Source: Blastococcus aurantiacus | GTDB taxonomy: Bacteria > Actinomycetota > Actinomycetes > Mycobacteriales > Geodermatophilaceae | Assembly (NCBI RefSeq): GCF_900102425.1 | Contig: NZ_FNBT01000002.1 | Coordinates: 248,001-312,000 of the forward strand | DNA length: 64,000 bases | Reading direction: 5' to 3' | In this document: one piece after another, positions 34,243-43,496 of the stretch | Numbering within the stretch: the stretch's first letter is position 1 | How the letters are laid out: every line of letters starts with the position of its first letter | Notes under the pieces: model-generated | Databases searched by the model: none | What the model saw: only the letters and a program-made list of their open reading frames with translations | What the model was told of the DNA's origin: nothing | Position numbers and translations under genes: made by a program

Positions 34243-35430
34243 GTGCGCATCGGCATCGTGACCCGTGAGTGGCCGCCGGACGTCTACGGCGGTGCCGGCG
34301 TCCACGTCGAGCACCTCGTGGCCGCGCTCCGGGGACTCCCTGCCGGGACCGCCGGCGGAGAGCTCGACGTCGACGTCCACTGCTTCGGCAGCCCGCGGGA
34401 CGACGCCACCGCGCACGCCGTCCCCGAGGGGCTGCGCGAGGCCAACGGCGCACTGCAGGCCCTCGGCGTCGACGTGCAGATCGCCGCGGCACTGGGCGAC
34501 GCCGACCTGGTGCACAGCCACACCTGGTACGCCAACACCGCAGGCCTGCTGGCCGCCCTGGTGCACGGCGCCCCGCACGTGATCACGGCGCACTCGCTGG
34601 AGCCCCGCCGCCCGTGGAAGGCCGAGCAGCTCGGCGGCGGCTACCGGCTCTCGTCGTGGGCCGAGCGCACCGCCTACCTGGCGGCCGACGCGGTGATCGC
34701 GGTGAGCCACGGCATGCGCACCGACGTCCTGGACGCCTACCCCGAGCTCGACCCGGCCCGCGTGCACGTCGTCGGCAACGGCGTGGACGCCGAGGCCTAC
34801 CGCCCGGTCGAGGCACCGGACACCGTGCGCGCCCTCGGCGTGGACCCCGACCGCCCCTACGCCCTGTTCGTCGGGCGCATCACGCGGCAGAAGGGGCTGG
34901 TCCACCTGCTGGCCGCGGCCGAGCAGCTCCCGGCCGACGTGGGGCTGGTGCTGTGCGCCGGCGCCGCCGACACCCCGGCCGAGCACCAGCAGGTCGCCGA
35001 CGCCGTCGCCGCGCTCCAGGCGCGGCGCGAGGGCGTGGTCTGGATCGAGGCGATGCTCCCGCGCGAGCAGTTGGTCCCCCTGATCACCGGGGCCACCGTC
35101 TTCGTCGTCCCCTCGGTCTACGAGCCGCTGGGCATCGTGAACCTGGAGGCCGCGGCCTGCGGCACCGCCGTCGTCGCCAGTGCCGTGGGCGGCATCCCGG
35201 AGGTGGTCGACGACGGCCGCACCGGGCTGCTGGTGCCCTACGACCCGGAGGACCCCGACGGGTTCGCCGCCGGCCTCGCGGCCCGGATGACCGAGCTGCT
35301 GCGTGATCCGGACCGGGCGGCGCGGATGGGCGCGGCCGGCCGCGAGCGGGTGCTCGCCGAGTTCGGCTGGCCGGCGATCGCCCGGCAGACCGTCGACGTC
35401 TACACCGCCGTCCTGTCGGGGCGGGCGTAG
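34243..35430 (+). CDS. glgA: glycogen synthase (GT4/GlgA-Corynebacterium type)
   Basis: 395 aa, GT-B glycosyltransferase: REWPPDVYGGAGVHVEHL at the N-terminus, GRITRQKG, and FVVPSVYEPLGIVNLEAAACG carrying the donor-site Glu motif. Uses ADP-glucose (or makes maltose-1-phosphate in related GlgM enzymes; the two cannot be separated here). GTG 34243 has TACGGT (34231-34236) 6 nt upstream, so the mRNA is leaderless. It pairs with glgC. Confidence 0.92.
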   Translation: MRIGIVTREWPPDVYGGAGVHVEHLVAALRGLPAGTAGGELDVDVHCFGSPRDDATAHAVPEGLREANGALQALGVDVQIAAALGDADLVHSHTWYANTAGLLAALVHGAPHVITAHSLEPRRPWKAEQLGGGYRLSSWAERTAYLAADAVIAVSHGMRTDVLDAYPELDPARVHVVGNGVDAEAYRPVEAPDTVRALGVDPDRPYALFVGRITRQKGLVHLLAAAEQLPADVGLVLCAGAADTPAEHQQVADAVAALQARREGVVWIEAMLPREQLVPLITGATVFVVPSVYEPLGIVNLEAAACGTAVVASAVGGIPEVVDDGRTGLLVPYDPEDPDGFAAGLAARMTELLRDPDRAARMGAAGRERVLAEFGWPAIARQTVDVYTAVLSGRA

Positions 35431-35439
35431 CGGCCCCGC

Positions 35440-35575
35440 TGGTACCGTTCGGTCGCCGGCCCGTGCGCCGGTGGCGCAGCAGCAGCGAAGTCCGGTGCGA
35501 ACCCGGCGCTGTCCCGCAACTGTGAGGCCCCCGCTCCTGGAGCAGAGGGTGCCGAGCCAGATCGCCTGCTCTGCG
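35440..35575 (+). ncRNA. cobalamin riboswitch
   Basis: Strong class-I cobalamin aptamer features: GAAGTCCGGTGCGAACCCGG, then GCTGTCCCGCAACTGTGA, and the B12 box GCCGAGCCAGATCGCCTGC (35551-35569). It lies 90 bp upstream of the B12/Fe-type ABC transporter genes and should repress them when adenosylcobalamin is abundant. Outer boundaries are approximate. Confidence 0.93.
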
Positions 35576-35644
35576 CCATGCAACCGACCCTCGCGGCTGG
35601 GGTCGCGCATCGGGCGTCGGGTCAGCTCGGAGCCGACCCTCGCC

Positions 35645-35659
35645 GCCTCCGCTGGAGGC
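35645..35659 (+). promoter_or_regulatory. Shine-Dalgarno sequestering hairpin
   Basis: GCCTCC-GCT-GGAGGC forms a perfect 6-bp hairpin that hides the GGAGG of the btuF-like gene. It suggests that the riboswitch acts on translation initiation. Confidence 0.6.
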
Positions 35660-35666
35660 CCTCCCC

Positions 35667-36641
35667 TTGTCCGGTTCCCTTGCCCGCGCGGCGCGGTCGA
35701 CGTCGCGCGCCCGCCGGCGGTCCCGCGTCGCCCTGCCGGCGCTCACGGCGCTGCTGCTGGCCCTCCCCGCCTGCGGCGACTCCTCCGACGGTGACGACGA
35801 CGGCGCCGCGGCGTCCTCCGCGGCGACCGACTTCCCGGTGACCCTCACCGCCGACAACGGCGAGGTGACCATCGAGGAGCAGCCCGCCGCGATCGTCTCC
35901 ATGTCCCCCACGGCCACCGAGACGCTGTTCGCCATCGGCGCCGGTGACCAGGTCGAGGCGGTGGACGACAACTCCAACTACCCGGCCGACGCGCCGATCA
36001 CCGACCTGTCCGCGTTCACCCCGAACGCCGAGGCGATCGTGGCCTACGAACCGGACCTCGTGGTGCTCAGCGACGACCAGAACGGGATCGTCGACTCGCT
36101 GGAGGCCCTCGACGTCCCGGTGCTGCTGCTCGGGTCCGCGGAGGACCTGGACGAGGCGTACGCCCAGATGGAGCTGCTGGGCGAGGCGACCGGGCACGCC
36201 GACGAGGCCGCCGACGTCGTGGCCGACGTGCAGGACCGGATCCGGGCCGCCGTCGACTCGGTGTCCGCCGACGCCGCCGGGCAGAAGGTGTTCCACGAGC
36301 TCGGCCCGGAGCTCTACTCCGCCGACAGCTCCACCTTCATCGGCAGCATCTACAGCCTGTTCGGGCTGGAGAACATCGCCGACAGCGCCCCTGACCCGAG
36401 CGGTGGCTATCCGCAGCTGTCCGCCGAGTTCGTCGTCGAGCAGGCACCCGACCTGATCGTGCTCGCCGACACCAAGTGCTGCGAGCAGAGCGCGGCCACC
36501 GTCGCCCAGCGGCCGGCCTTCGACGCCCTCCCGGCCGTGGTCGACGGCCGCGTCGTCGAGGCCGACGACGACGTCGCGTCGCGTTGGGGCCCGCGCATCG
36601 CGGACTTCGCCGAGACCGTCGCCGAGGCCCTGCAGGGCTGA
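35667..36641 (+). CDS. btuF: ABC transporter substrate-binding lipoprotein, cobalamin (BtuF-like)
   Basis: 324 aa. A basic N-terminus, hydrophobic core and LPAC lipobox (Cys36) give a lipoprotein. The mature domain is a class III helical-backbone binding protein (SMSPTATETLFAIGAGDQV, VAYEPDLVVLSDDQ). TTG 35667 has GGAGG 8 nt upstream. The cobalamin riboswitch identifies the ligand as cobalamin or a corrinoid; the fold alone would also fit siderophore binding. Confidence 0.9.
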   Translation: MSGSLARAARSTSRARRRSRVALPALTALLLALPACGDSSDGDDDGAAASSAATDFPVTLTADNGEVTIEEQPAAIVSMSPTATETLFAIGAGDQVEAVDDNSNYPADAPITDLSAFTPNAEAIVAYEPDLVVLSDDQNGIVDSLEALDVPVLLLGSAEDLDEAYAQMELLGEATGHADEAADVVADVQDRIRAAVDSVSADAAGQKVFHELGPELYSADSSTFIGSIYSLFGLENIADSAPDPSGGYPQLSAEFVVEQAPDLIVLADTKCCEQSAATVAQRPAFDALPAVVDGRVVEADDDVASRWGPRIADFAETVAEALQG

Positions 36642-36653
36642 GGACCTCCCCCC

Positions 36654-37751
36654 GTGACCGCCACCACCTCCCGCACCCGGCCCGGCCGCAACACGGCCGG
36701 GCCGGGTGCGGTGCGTCCCCGGCGGTCCACCGCCGTGGTGACCGGTGCCGCCGGCCTCGCGCTGGCGGTGTCCGTGCTCGCCGGGACCTGGGTGGGCGCG
36801 GTCCCCCTGCCCCCCGGCGGGGTGGTGCTCACCCTGGCCGACCGGGCGCTGGGCCCCTTCGGCGTGGACGTGCCGGGCGGGCTCGAGGGCACGCAGGCCG
36901 CGGTGCTGCTGCAGCTGCGCCTGCCGCGGGTGGTCCTCGCCGTCCTGGTCGGCGCGGCGCTGGCCGTCTCCGGTGCGGCCTACCAGGGCGTGTTCCGCAA
37001 CCCGCTCGCCGACCCCTACCTCCTGGGCGCGGCCGCCGGCGCAGGCCTCGGGGCCACCCTCACCATCGCCTACTCCCCCGTGCAGTCGCTGGGGCCCGTG
37101 GGCATCGTCCCGCTCGCCGCGTTCGCCGGCGCCCTGTTCGGCGTCTTCTGCGCCCTGGGCCTGGGCAGCGTCGCAGGTGGCGCGCACAGCCCCACGCTGC
37201 TGCTGGCCGGCATCGCGGTGGCCGCCTTCCTGGCCGCGGCGCAGAACCTCGTGCAGCAGCAGAACACCGACGACCTCCGCCAGATCTACGGCTGGATGAT
37301 CGGCCAGCTCGGCAGCTCGCAGTGGTCCGACGTCGTGCTGGTCCTCCCCTACCTGGGCGTCGCCTGCGCCGTCCTGCTCTGCTGCGGCCGGGCGCTGGAC
37401 GTCCTCGCCGTCGGGGACGACGAGGCGGCCTCGCTGGGCGTGCACCCGGGCCGGCTGCGCCTGCTGGTCATCCTGGCCGCCTCCCTCGCCACCGCCTCCG
37501 CCGTGGCCGTCAGCGGACTCATCGGCTTCGTCGGTCTGGTCGTGCCGCACATCGTGCGCCGGCTGGCCGGGGGTTCCTACACCCGCGTGCTGCCGCTGTC
37601 GCTGCTGGTCGGCGGAGCCTTCCTGGTGGTCGCCGACCTGATCGCCCGCGTGATCCTGGCGCCGGCCGAGCTGCCGATCGGCGTGGTCACCGCCTTCATC
37701 GGCGCGCCCTTCTTCGCCGCCCTCCTCTGGGCCGGGGCGCGGCGCCGGTGA
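36654..37751 (+). CDS. btuC: FecCD family permease, cobalamin transporter (BtuC-like)
   Basis: 365 aa with about ten membrane helices and the FecCD motifs LRLPRVVLAVLVGAALAVSG and GLVVPHIVRRLAGG. GTG 36654, 12 bp after btuF. Ends in a GTGA overlap with the ATPase gene. It forms the homodimeric inner-membrane channel. Confidence 0.93.
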   Translation: MTATTSRTRPGRNTAGPGAVRPRRSTAVVTGAAGLALAVSVLAGTWVGAVPLPPGGVVLTLADRALGPFGVDVPGGLEGTQAAVLLQLRLPRVVLAVLVGAALAVSGAAYQGVFRNPLADPYLLGAAAGAGLGATLTIAYSPVQSLGPVGIVPLAAFAGALFGVFCALGLGSVAGGAHSPTLLLAGIAVAAFLAAAQNLVQQQNTDDLRQIYGWMIGQLGSSQWSDVVLVLPYLGVACAVLLCCGRALDVLAVGDDEAASLGVHPGRLRLLVILAASLATASAVAVSGLIGFVGLVVPHIVRRLAGGSYTRVLPLSLLVGGAFLVVADLIARVILAPAELPIGVVTAFIGAPFFAALLWAGARRR

Positions 37752-38557
37752 CCGCGCCGGAGCCGGCCGCGCCGGAGTCCTTCGTGCGAGGCGCCCGGGT
37801 CGAGGTCGTGGGCCTGAGCGCCGCCTACGGCCGCACCCGGGTCCTGGACTCGGTGCGCTTCACCGTCGAGCCCGGCGGGTGGCTGGCCGTCATCGGACCG
37901 AACGGCTCGGGCAAGTCGACCCTGCTGCGCTCGGTGCTCGGCCTGCAGAGCCACGAGGGGCACGTCCGCATCGACGGCGTCCCCACCACCGGCATGCCGC
38001 GGCGCGACCGCGCCCGGCTGCTGGCGTACGCCCCGCAGCTGCCGGTGCTGCCCGAGGGCATCAGCACGCTGGAGTACGTCACCCTGGGCCGCACCCCGCA
38101 CCGGCCGCTGCTGGCCGCGCCCCGCCGGCACGACCGCGAGGTCGTCGCCGACGTGCTGCAGCGCCTGGACCTCGAGCCGCTGGCCGACCGGCTCCTGGTG
38201 ACGCTGTCCGGCGGGGAGCAACAGCGGGCCGTCCTGGCCCGGGCGCTCGCGCAGCGGCCGAGGGTGCTGTTCCTCGACGAGCCCACGGCGGCGCTCGACC
38301 TCGGCCACGCGCAGCAGGTGCTCGACCTGCTCGACCGCCTGCGCCGCCAGGACGGGCTGACCGTCGTCAGCACGCTGCACGACCTCACGCTGGCCGGCCA
38401 GTACGCCGACCGGCTCACCCTGCTCGCGCGCGGCCGCGTGGTCGCGGAGGGCACCCCGGCCGACGTCCTCACCCCCGCGGCGCTGGCCGAGCACTACGGC
38501 GCCCGCGCCCAGGTGGTGACCGGTCCCGACGGCCTCGCCGTGCTGCCGGTCCGCTGA
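37748..38557 (+). CDS. btuD: ABC transporter ATP-binding protein, cobalamin (BtuD-like)
   Basis: 269 aa with Walker A GPNGSGKST, signature LSGGEQQRAVLARAL and Walker B VLFLDEPTAALD. Starts GTG 37748 overlapping the permease stop. Energises corrinoid uptake. The operon has no further B12 genes, and the next gene converges 4 bp downstream. Confidence 0.94.
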   Translation: MTAPEPAAPESFVRGARVEVVGLSAAYGRTRVLDSVRFTVEPGGWLAVIGPNGSGKSTLLRSVLGLQSHEGHVRIDGVPTTGMPRRDRARLLAYAPQLPVLPEGISTLEYVTLGRTPHRPLLAAPRRHDREVVADVLQRLDLEPLADRLLVTLSGGEQQRAVLARALAQRPRVLFLDEPTAALDLGHAQQVLDLLDRLRRQDGLTVVSTLHDLTLAGQYADRLTLLARGRVVAEGTPADVLTPAALAEHYGARAQVVTGPDGLAVLPVR

Positions 38558-38561
38558 GGCG

Positions 38562-39536
38562 CTAGCCACCGGCCGACGCGCTGCGGATGAGCTCGCCGAC
38601 CTCGGGCCGTGAGGCATGTGCCCCGGCCGCCAGGAAGGACTGCTGGATCACCTCGTCCAGGCGGTGCCGCGCCATCATGTCGTCGCCCATCACTTCCTGC
38701 TCGGCAGCGCCCGGCGTGAAGACCACGGTGGGGATGCCCGCCGCCTCGAGCGCCCGCACCTCCTGGCGCAGCAGCCGGGCGGAGTGCCTCCGGGCCGCCG
38801 CGTAGACGCTGAGCGAGCGCCCAGCGGGTCCGCTCATGGGTGCGACGACGATGGCCAGGTCGAACCCGCCGCCGCGCAGCAGCGCCGCGTTCGTCGGCGA
38901 GTGCGCGCCGCCGTCGACGTACGTGTGCCCGTTGATCTCCACCGGTGCGAAGTAGCCGGGGACGGCGCAGGACGCCGCGACGGCCAGGTGGATCGGCGGA
39001 GCGGCAGTGCCGGGGCGGCCGAAGACCACCCGGCGGCCGTCGTGCCGGTGCACCGCGCAGATCCACAGCGGGTCCTCGGGCCAGCCCGGCCGCTCCAGTT
39101 CGCGCAGCGCGGCGAGCTGCTCGGTGATGTCCCGCCGTCCGGGCGCCGCCAGGGCCATGGCGGCCGCCAGCGGCCGGAACCGCCACGGCCGGGTCAAGGC
39201 CCGCTGCACCATCCCCACCGCGGGCAGCCGCATGGGCAGGCGCAGCAGCTCCACCGGGCGGAACGGCGCCAGCTCGGGAATCTCCGTGTCGGCGATCTGG
39301 CGCAGCAGGTCGCCGTCGCCGGAGAGCGGGGCCTTCACGGTCCACGCGGCGAGGTCCTCGGCCCGCACCCCGAGCCGCAGCAGCGTCCCGGTGATGGAGC
39401 CGGCGGAGGTGCCGACGATCAGGTCGGCCGATCGGGGGTCGAAGCCGAAGTCGTGCTCGAGCACGGCCAGGACACCGGCGTGGTAGGCCTGCCCGACCAC
39501 ACCGCCGGCGCCCAGGACCAGGCCGACACGCGTCAC
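38562..39536 (-). CDS. patatin-like phospholipase family protein
   Basis: 324 aa, RssA/ExoU-like lipid acyl hydrolase. Oxyanion loop GAGGVVGQAYHAGVL, nucleophile elbow GTSAGS (catalytic Ser in GxSxG) and catalytic Asp in DGGAHSPT. It acts on lipid esters in the cytosol or at the membrane. GTG start at 39536. Confidence 0.92.
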   Translation of the reverse strand: MTRVGLVLGAGGVVGQAYHAGVLAVLEHDFGFDPRSADLIVGTSAGSITGTLLRLGVRAEDLAAWTVKAPLSGDGDLLRQIADTEIPELAPFRPVELLRLPMRLPAVGMVQRALTRPWRFRPLAAAMALAAPGRRDITEQLAALRELERPGWPEDPLWICAVHRHDGRRVVFGRPGTAAPPIHLAVAASCAVPGYFAPVEINGHTYVDGGAHSPTNAALLRGGGFDLAIVVAPMSGPAGRSLSVYAAARRHSARLLRQEVRALEAAGIPTVVFTPGAAEQEVMGDDMMARHRLDEVIQQSFLAAGAHASRPEVGELIRSASAGG

Positions 39537-39587
39537 GTGGTCATCCTGCCCCGCGCGCCGGGGCCCGGCAGCGGGCGGGGATCCGGT

Positions 39588-40439
39588 TCAGCGTCCAGCC
39601 CGGAACCGGACGGCGTCACCCGGGCGCAGCTGGGCGGCCAGCGGGAGGTCGGCGGTGACGACGACGGCCGGGACCGGGTACCCGCCGGTCACCGGGTGGT
39701 CGGCGAGGAAGAGCACCGGAGCGCCGTCGGGCGGCACCTGCAGCGCACCCGGGACCAGGCCCTCGCTGGGCAGCTCGCCGTCCCGGGCGCGGCCCAGCCG
39801 CGGACCGGTCAGCCGCAGCCCCACCCGGTCGCTGTCGGACCCGACCTGCCAGTCCTGCGTGGTGAGCGCGGTCCAGGCGGCGTCGTCCAGCCAGTCGCGC
39901 CGCGGACCCGGCAGCACCCGGAGCACCGGCCGCTCCGGCGGGGCCCCGACCGGTGCGACGTCCACGAACGGCTCCTCGCCCGCGAGGCCGCCGACCGGCA
40001 GCAGCGTGCCCGCGGCCAGGGGCGGCGGACCGAGGCCGGACAGCGTGTCGGTGCTGCGCGACCCGAGCACCGGTGGGACGTCGACGCCGCCGCGCACCGC
40101 CACGTAGCTGCGCAGGCCCCGCCATGGCGAGCCGAGCGCCAGCACCGATCCGGCGGGCACCGTGGTGGGCGCGGCGAAGGGCGCGGGCCGGCCATCGATC
40201 TCCACCGATGACGGGGCGCCGGTCACGGCCACCAGCACGGTGCGCGCGGCCCGCATCCGCAGCCCGCCCGCGGTGACCTCCAGCAGCGCCGCCTCCGGCC
40301 GGTTGCCGACGAGGCGGTTGGCCAGCCCGGCGGCGGTCGCGTCCGCGGCGCCGGACCGGGTGACCCCGATGGCGGCGTGACCCGGGCGGCCCTGGTCCTG
40401 CACCGTCGTGAGCGGGCCGGTCGCGAGGACGGTCAGCAC
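39588..40439 (-). CDS. pxpC: 5-oxoprolinase subunit C (biotin-dependent carboxyltransferase family)
   Basis: 283 aa, KipA/PxpC-type: GPLTTVQDQGRPGHAAIGV at the N-terminus, GVDVPPVLGSRSTDTLSG, and FLADHPVTGGYPV. Together with PxpA and PxpB it hydrolyses 5-oxoproline to glutamate with ATP. 1 bp after the pxpB stop, GTG start, GAGGTGG upstream. Confidence 0.93.
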   Translation of the reverse strand: MLTVLATGPLTTVQDQGRPGHAAIGVTRSGAADATAAGLANRLVGNRPEAALLEVTAGGLRMRAARTVLVAVTGAPSSVEIDGRPAPFAAPTTVPAGSVLALGSPWRGLRSYVAVRGGVDVPPVLGSRSTDTLSGLGPPPLAAGTLLPVGGLAGEEPFVDVAPVGAPPERPVLRVLPGPRRDWLDDAAWTALTTQDWQVGSDSDRVGLRLTGPRLGRARDGELPSEGLVPGALQVPPDGAPVLFLADHPVTGGYPVPAVVVTADLPLAAQLRPGDAVRFRAGR

Positions 40440-40440
40440 G

Positions 40441-41070
40441 TCAGACCACCTCGCGGAACCGGACGCGTGCCCCCGGCACCAGCAGCGCCGGCGGGTCGCG
40501 GTGGACGTCGAAGAGGACGGCGTCGGTGCGGCCGACCAGCTGCCAGCCCCCGGGCGAGGAGCGCGGGTAGATCCCGGCGTACGGGCCGGCCAGCGCCACC
40601 GCGCCGGCCGGCACCCGCGTGCGCGGCGTCTCCCGCCGGGGCACGTGCAGGTCCTCCGGCAGCCCGGTCAGGTAGCCGAACCCGGGCGCGAACCCGCTGA
40701 ACGCCACGGTCAGCTCGACCCCGGTCAGCACCGCGACGACGTCGGACTCGCGCCGGCCCCAGAGCCGGGCGACCTCCGCCAGGTCCGGCCCGTCGAAGGT
40801 GACCGGGACGGTGACCAGCGCAGCGCCGGCGGCCGGCCCGGCGTCGGTCACCGGGAGCCGGCGCAGCGTCGCCGCGTCGAGGTCCGTCGGCGGGCGGTCC
40901 AGGACGACCAGGACGGTGCGCGCGGCCGGCACCAGCTCCCGCTGACCGGGCAGCGGGGTCTGCTCCAGGGCCCTGCGGACCGCCTCGACGTCGGCCGGGC
41001 CGGCCACCTCGACCAGCAGTGCGCGGTCGCCGCAGGGCAGGACGCGGATCGACCGCTCAGCCCTGTCCAC
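40441..41070 (-). CDS. pxpB: 5-oxoprolinase subunit B (allophanate hydrolase subunit 1 family)
   Basis: 209 aa, KipI/PxpB-type: VLPCGDRALLVEVAG at the start and the core AFSGFAPGFGYLTGLPEDLHVPRRETPRTRVPAGAVA (full motif 40600-40700). Co-transcribed with pxpC. The pxpA partner is 2.4 kb away beyond two plus-strand genes. Confidence 0.92.
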   Translation of the reverse strand: MDRAERSIRVLPCGDRALLVEVAGPADVEAVRRALEQTPLPGQRELVPAARTVLVVLDRPPTDLDAATLRRLPVTDAGPAAGAALVTVPVTFDGPDLAEVARLWGRRESDVVAVLTGVELTVAFSGFAPGFGYLTGLPEDLHVPRRETPRTRVPAGAVALAGPYAGIYPRSSPGGWQLVGRTDAVLFDVHRDPPALLVPGARVRFREVV

Positions 41071-41162
41071 CGGTCCATGATCGCCGCCGCCCGGTCCGCT
41101 GACCAGCAGCGACCCGGACCCACCGTCGCCGTCGCGTGTCCGGCCTGACAGGCTCCCTCTCC

Positions 41163-42371
41163 ATGAGCAAGCAGCTCCCCACCCCGGACGGTGAGGCCCT
41201 GCGATCGCTGCTGCGCGCCTCCCACCTGCTGCCCGCCGATCAGGTCGGCTCGGTCATCGCCGAGAAGGCCGCCCTGCTCGGGGCCCGCGAGGCCGTCGTG
41301 TACCTCGCCGACTACGGCCAGCAGCTCCTCCTCCCGGTGCCGGGGAACGGCGTTCCGGTGCGCGAGCCGCTGCCGGTCGACGGGTCCACGCGCGGCCAGG
41401 TCTTCCGGCGGGTGGAGCTCCTCCGCGAGCCGACGGCCGACGGAGGGACCCGGCTGTGGCTCCCGTTGATCGACGGCGCAGAACGCCTCGGGATCATCGA
41501 GCTGGCTTTCCCCGACGATCCGCGCGATCGGTACGAGGAGGAGGTACGGGCCTTCGTCAGCATCGTCGCGGAGCTGTCGGTGACCCGGAACCTCTACAGC
41601 GACGTGCTGCGGTTGCTGCGGCGCCGTCGTCCGCTGACCATGGCCGCCGAGATCCAGTGGGAACTCCTGCCGCCACTCACCTTCGGCACCGACCAGATCG
41701 TCATCACCGGAATGCTGGAGCCGGCCTACGAGATCGGCGGGGACACCTTCGACTACGCCGTCAACCGAGAGACCGCCGACCTGCTCGTCCTCGACGCCGT
41801 CGGGCACGGCCTCCGCGCCGCGCTGATCGCCGCCGCCGCGCTCGGCGCCTACCGTCACGCCCGGCGTGCGGGCGGCCACCTGCCGGAGGTAGCAGCCGCG
41901 ATGAACACGATCATCGCCGAGAACTTCGGCGAGAGCTGGTTCGCGACCGCGCTCCTGGCCCGCATCAATCTGCCCACCGGCCGGTTGACCTGGGTCAACG
42001 CCGGTCACCCCGCCCCGATCGTCGTCCGCCAGGGCGCACTGGTGCACCCGCCCGTCTGCCCCTCGTCGCGCCCCCTGGGACTGCAGAGCGAGCCGGTCAT
42101 CGAGTGCGAGACTCAACTCGAGCCCGGCGACCGCGTACTCCTCTACACCGACGGGGTCGTCGAGGCCCGATCCCCCGACGGGCAGTTCTTCGGCGAGGAG
42201 CGGCTGGCCGACTTCGTCATCCGCGCGGAGGAAGCCGGCGACCCACCCCCGGAGACCCTGCGCCGACTCATGCGCAGCGTCATGGACCACCAGGCGGGCA
42301 GACTGCAGGACGACGCCAGCATCGTGCTCGTCGAGTGGCGCACCGACCGCCACAAGGTCATGCGCCTGTGA
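41163..42371 (+). CDS. GAF-SpoIIE (PP2C-type) phosphatase
   Basis: 402 aa. The N-terminal region about 10-150 looks like a GAF sensor; the C-terminal SpoIIE/PP2C_SIG domain (about 160-395) has the metal-binding motifs GGDTFDYA and DAVGHGLRAAL, plus LLYTDGVVEAR. It would dephosphorylate an anti-anti-sigma factor, freeing a sigma factor. ATG 41163 by family start; an RBS is not obvious. GTGA overlap with the next membrane-protein gene. Confidence 0.9.
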   Translation: MSKQLPTPDGEALRSLLRASHLLPADQVGSVIAEKAALLGAREAVVYLADYGQQLLLPVPGNGVPVREPLPVDGSTRGQVFRRVELLREPTADGGTRLWLPLIDGAERLGIIELAFPDDPRDRYEEEVRAFVSIVAELSVTRNLYSDVLRLLRRRRPLTMAAEIQWELLPPLTFGTDQIVITGMLEPAYEIGGDTFDYAVNRETADLLVLDAVGHGLRAALIAAAALGAYRHARRAGGHLPEVAAAMNTIIAENFGESWFATALLARINLPTGRLTWVNAGHPAPIVVRQGALVHPPVCPSSRPLGLQSEPVIECETQLEPGDRVLLYTDGVVEARSPDGQFFGEERLADFVIRAEEAGDPPPETLRRLMRSVMDHQAGRLQDDASIVLVEWRTDRHKVMRL

Positions 42372-43492
42372 GCCGGCCGCAGGGTGTGCGCCCGGCGTCG
42401 GCATCTGGACTCCCTGCCCCCGTCCTGGTGCTCGGGCTGATCGCCGCCCCCGGGGCGGCTGCCGCCCTGGCTGCGGGCCTGTGCGACGACCTGGCCGCCG
42501 AGCTCTCCGTGCAGCACCCCGAGGTCGCCTGGCAGGTGCGCGCCGTCGAGGACGGGCTGGTCCAGCCGCCGGCCGACGACGCGGAGCTGGTGGCCGCCAC
42601 CCGCGACCGGCTGCTGCGGGAGGACTGGGACCTCGCGGTGTGCCTCACCGACGTGCCGCTGGAGAGCGCCCGCCGCCCGGTGGTCGGGCACGCCAGCCCG
42701 GTGCACGGCGTCGCGGTGCTCTCCCTGCCGGCGCTGGGTGCCGTGGGCCGGCGGCGGCGTGCGCTGCAGACGACGGTCGGCCTCGTCCAGGCGCTGGCCG
42801 GGGACGGCGAGCCGGACGACGAGGGCGACCGCGCGACGATCAGCCGCCGGCTGCGGCAGCTCGCGGTCGACCCGGCCGACTCCACCGAGGGCGTGCGCTT
42901 CACCGCGCGGGTGCTGTCGGGGAACCTCTCGATGCTGGTCGGCATGGTGCGGGCCAACCGGCCGTGGCGGCTGGCGATCCGGCTCTCCCGCGCGCTGACC
43001 GCCGCCATCGCCGCCGGGGTGTTCGCCCTCGTCACCCCCGACATCTGGCGCCTCGCCGACGTGTTCGGCTCGGTCCGGCTGTCCGCCGTCGCCGTGGGCT
43101 CGGTCGCTGCCACCGCGATCACCCTGGTCGTCGGCGCGCAGCTGTGGGAGCGGGCCCGGTCGAGGCGGTCGCGCAAGCAGGTGACCCTCTTCAACCTGGC
43201 GACGCTGGGCACCGTGGTCATCGGCGTGCTGTCGCTGTACGCCGCGCTGTTCGGGCTCGCCCTGGTCGGTGCCCTGCTGCTCGTCGTCGACCCGCTGTTC
43301 ACCGAGGCCCTGGGCCACCCCGCCGGGTTCACCGACCACCTCGAGCTGGCCTGGCTGATCAGCTCGCTGGCCACCGTGGGCGGCGCGCTCGGCGCCGGAC
43401 TGGAGACCGACGAGGCGGTGCGCGAGGCGGCCTACGCCTACCGCCCGGGCGGTGGCGACGCCGAGTCGGCGGAGGTCCCGGCGCCGAGCTGA
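42368..43492 (+). CDS. membrane protein of unknown function, coupled to SpoIIE phosphatase
   Basis: 374 aa. A soluble N-terminal half (about 15-190) with a conserved-looking DWDLAVCLTDVPL, then four to five membrane helices (about 205-225, 237-255, 275-310, 325-345). GTG 42368 overlaps the phosphatase stop (GTGA). I do not recognise the family by function. The coupling suggests it feeds a membrane signal to the phosphatase or is controlled by it (inference). Confidence 0.78.
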   Translation: MSRPQGVRPASASGLPAPVLVLGLIAAPGAAAALAAGLCDDLAAELSVQHPEVAWQVRAVEDGLVQPPADDAELVAATRDRLLREDWDLAVCLTDVPLESARRPVVGHASPVHGVAVLSLPALGAVGRRRRALQTTVGLVQALAGDGEPDDEGDRATISRRLRQLAVDPADSTEGVRFTARVLSGNLSMLVGMVRANRPWRLAIRLSRALTAAIAAGVFALVTPDIWRLADVFGSVRLSAVAVGSVAATAITLVVGAQLWERARSRRSRKQVTLFNLATLGTVVIGVLSLYAALFGLALVGALLLVVDPLFTEALGHPAGFTDHLELAWLISSLATVGGALGAGLETDEAVREAAYAYRPGGGDAESAEVPAPS

Positions 43493-43496
43493 GGCG

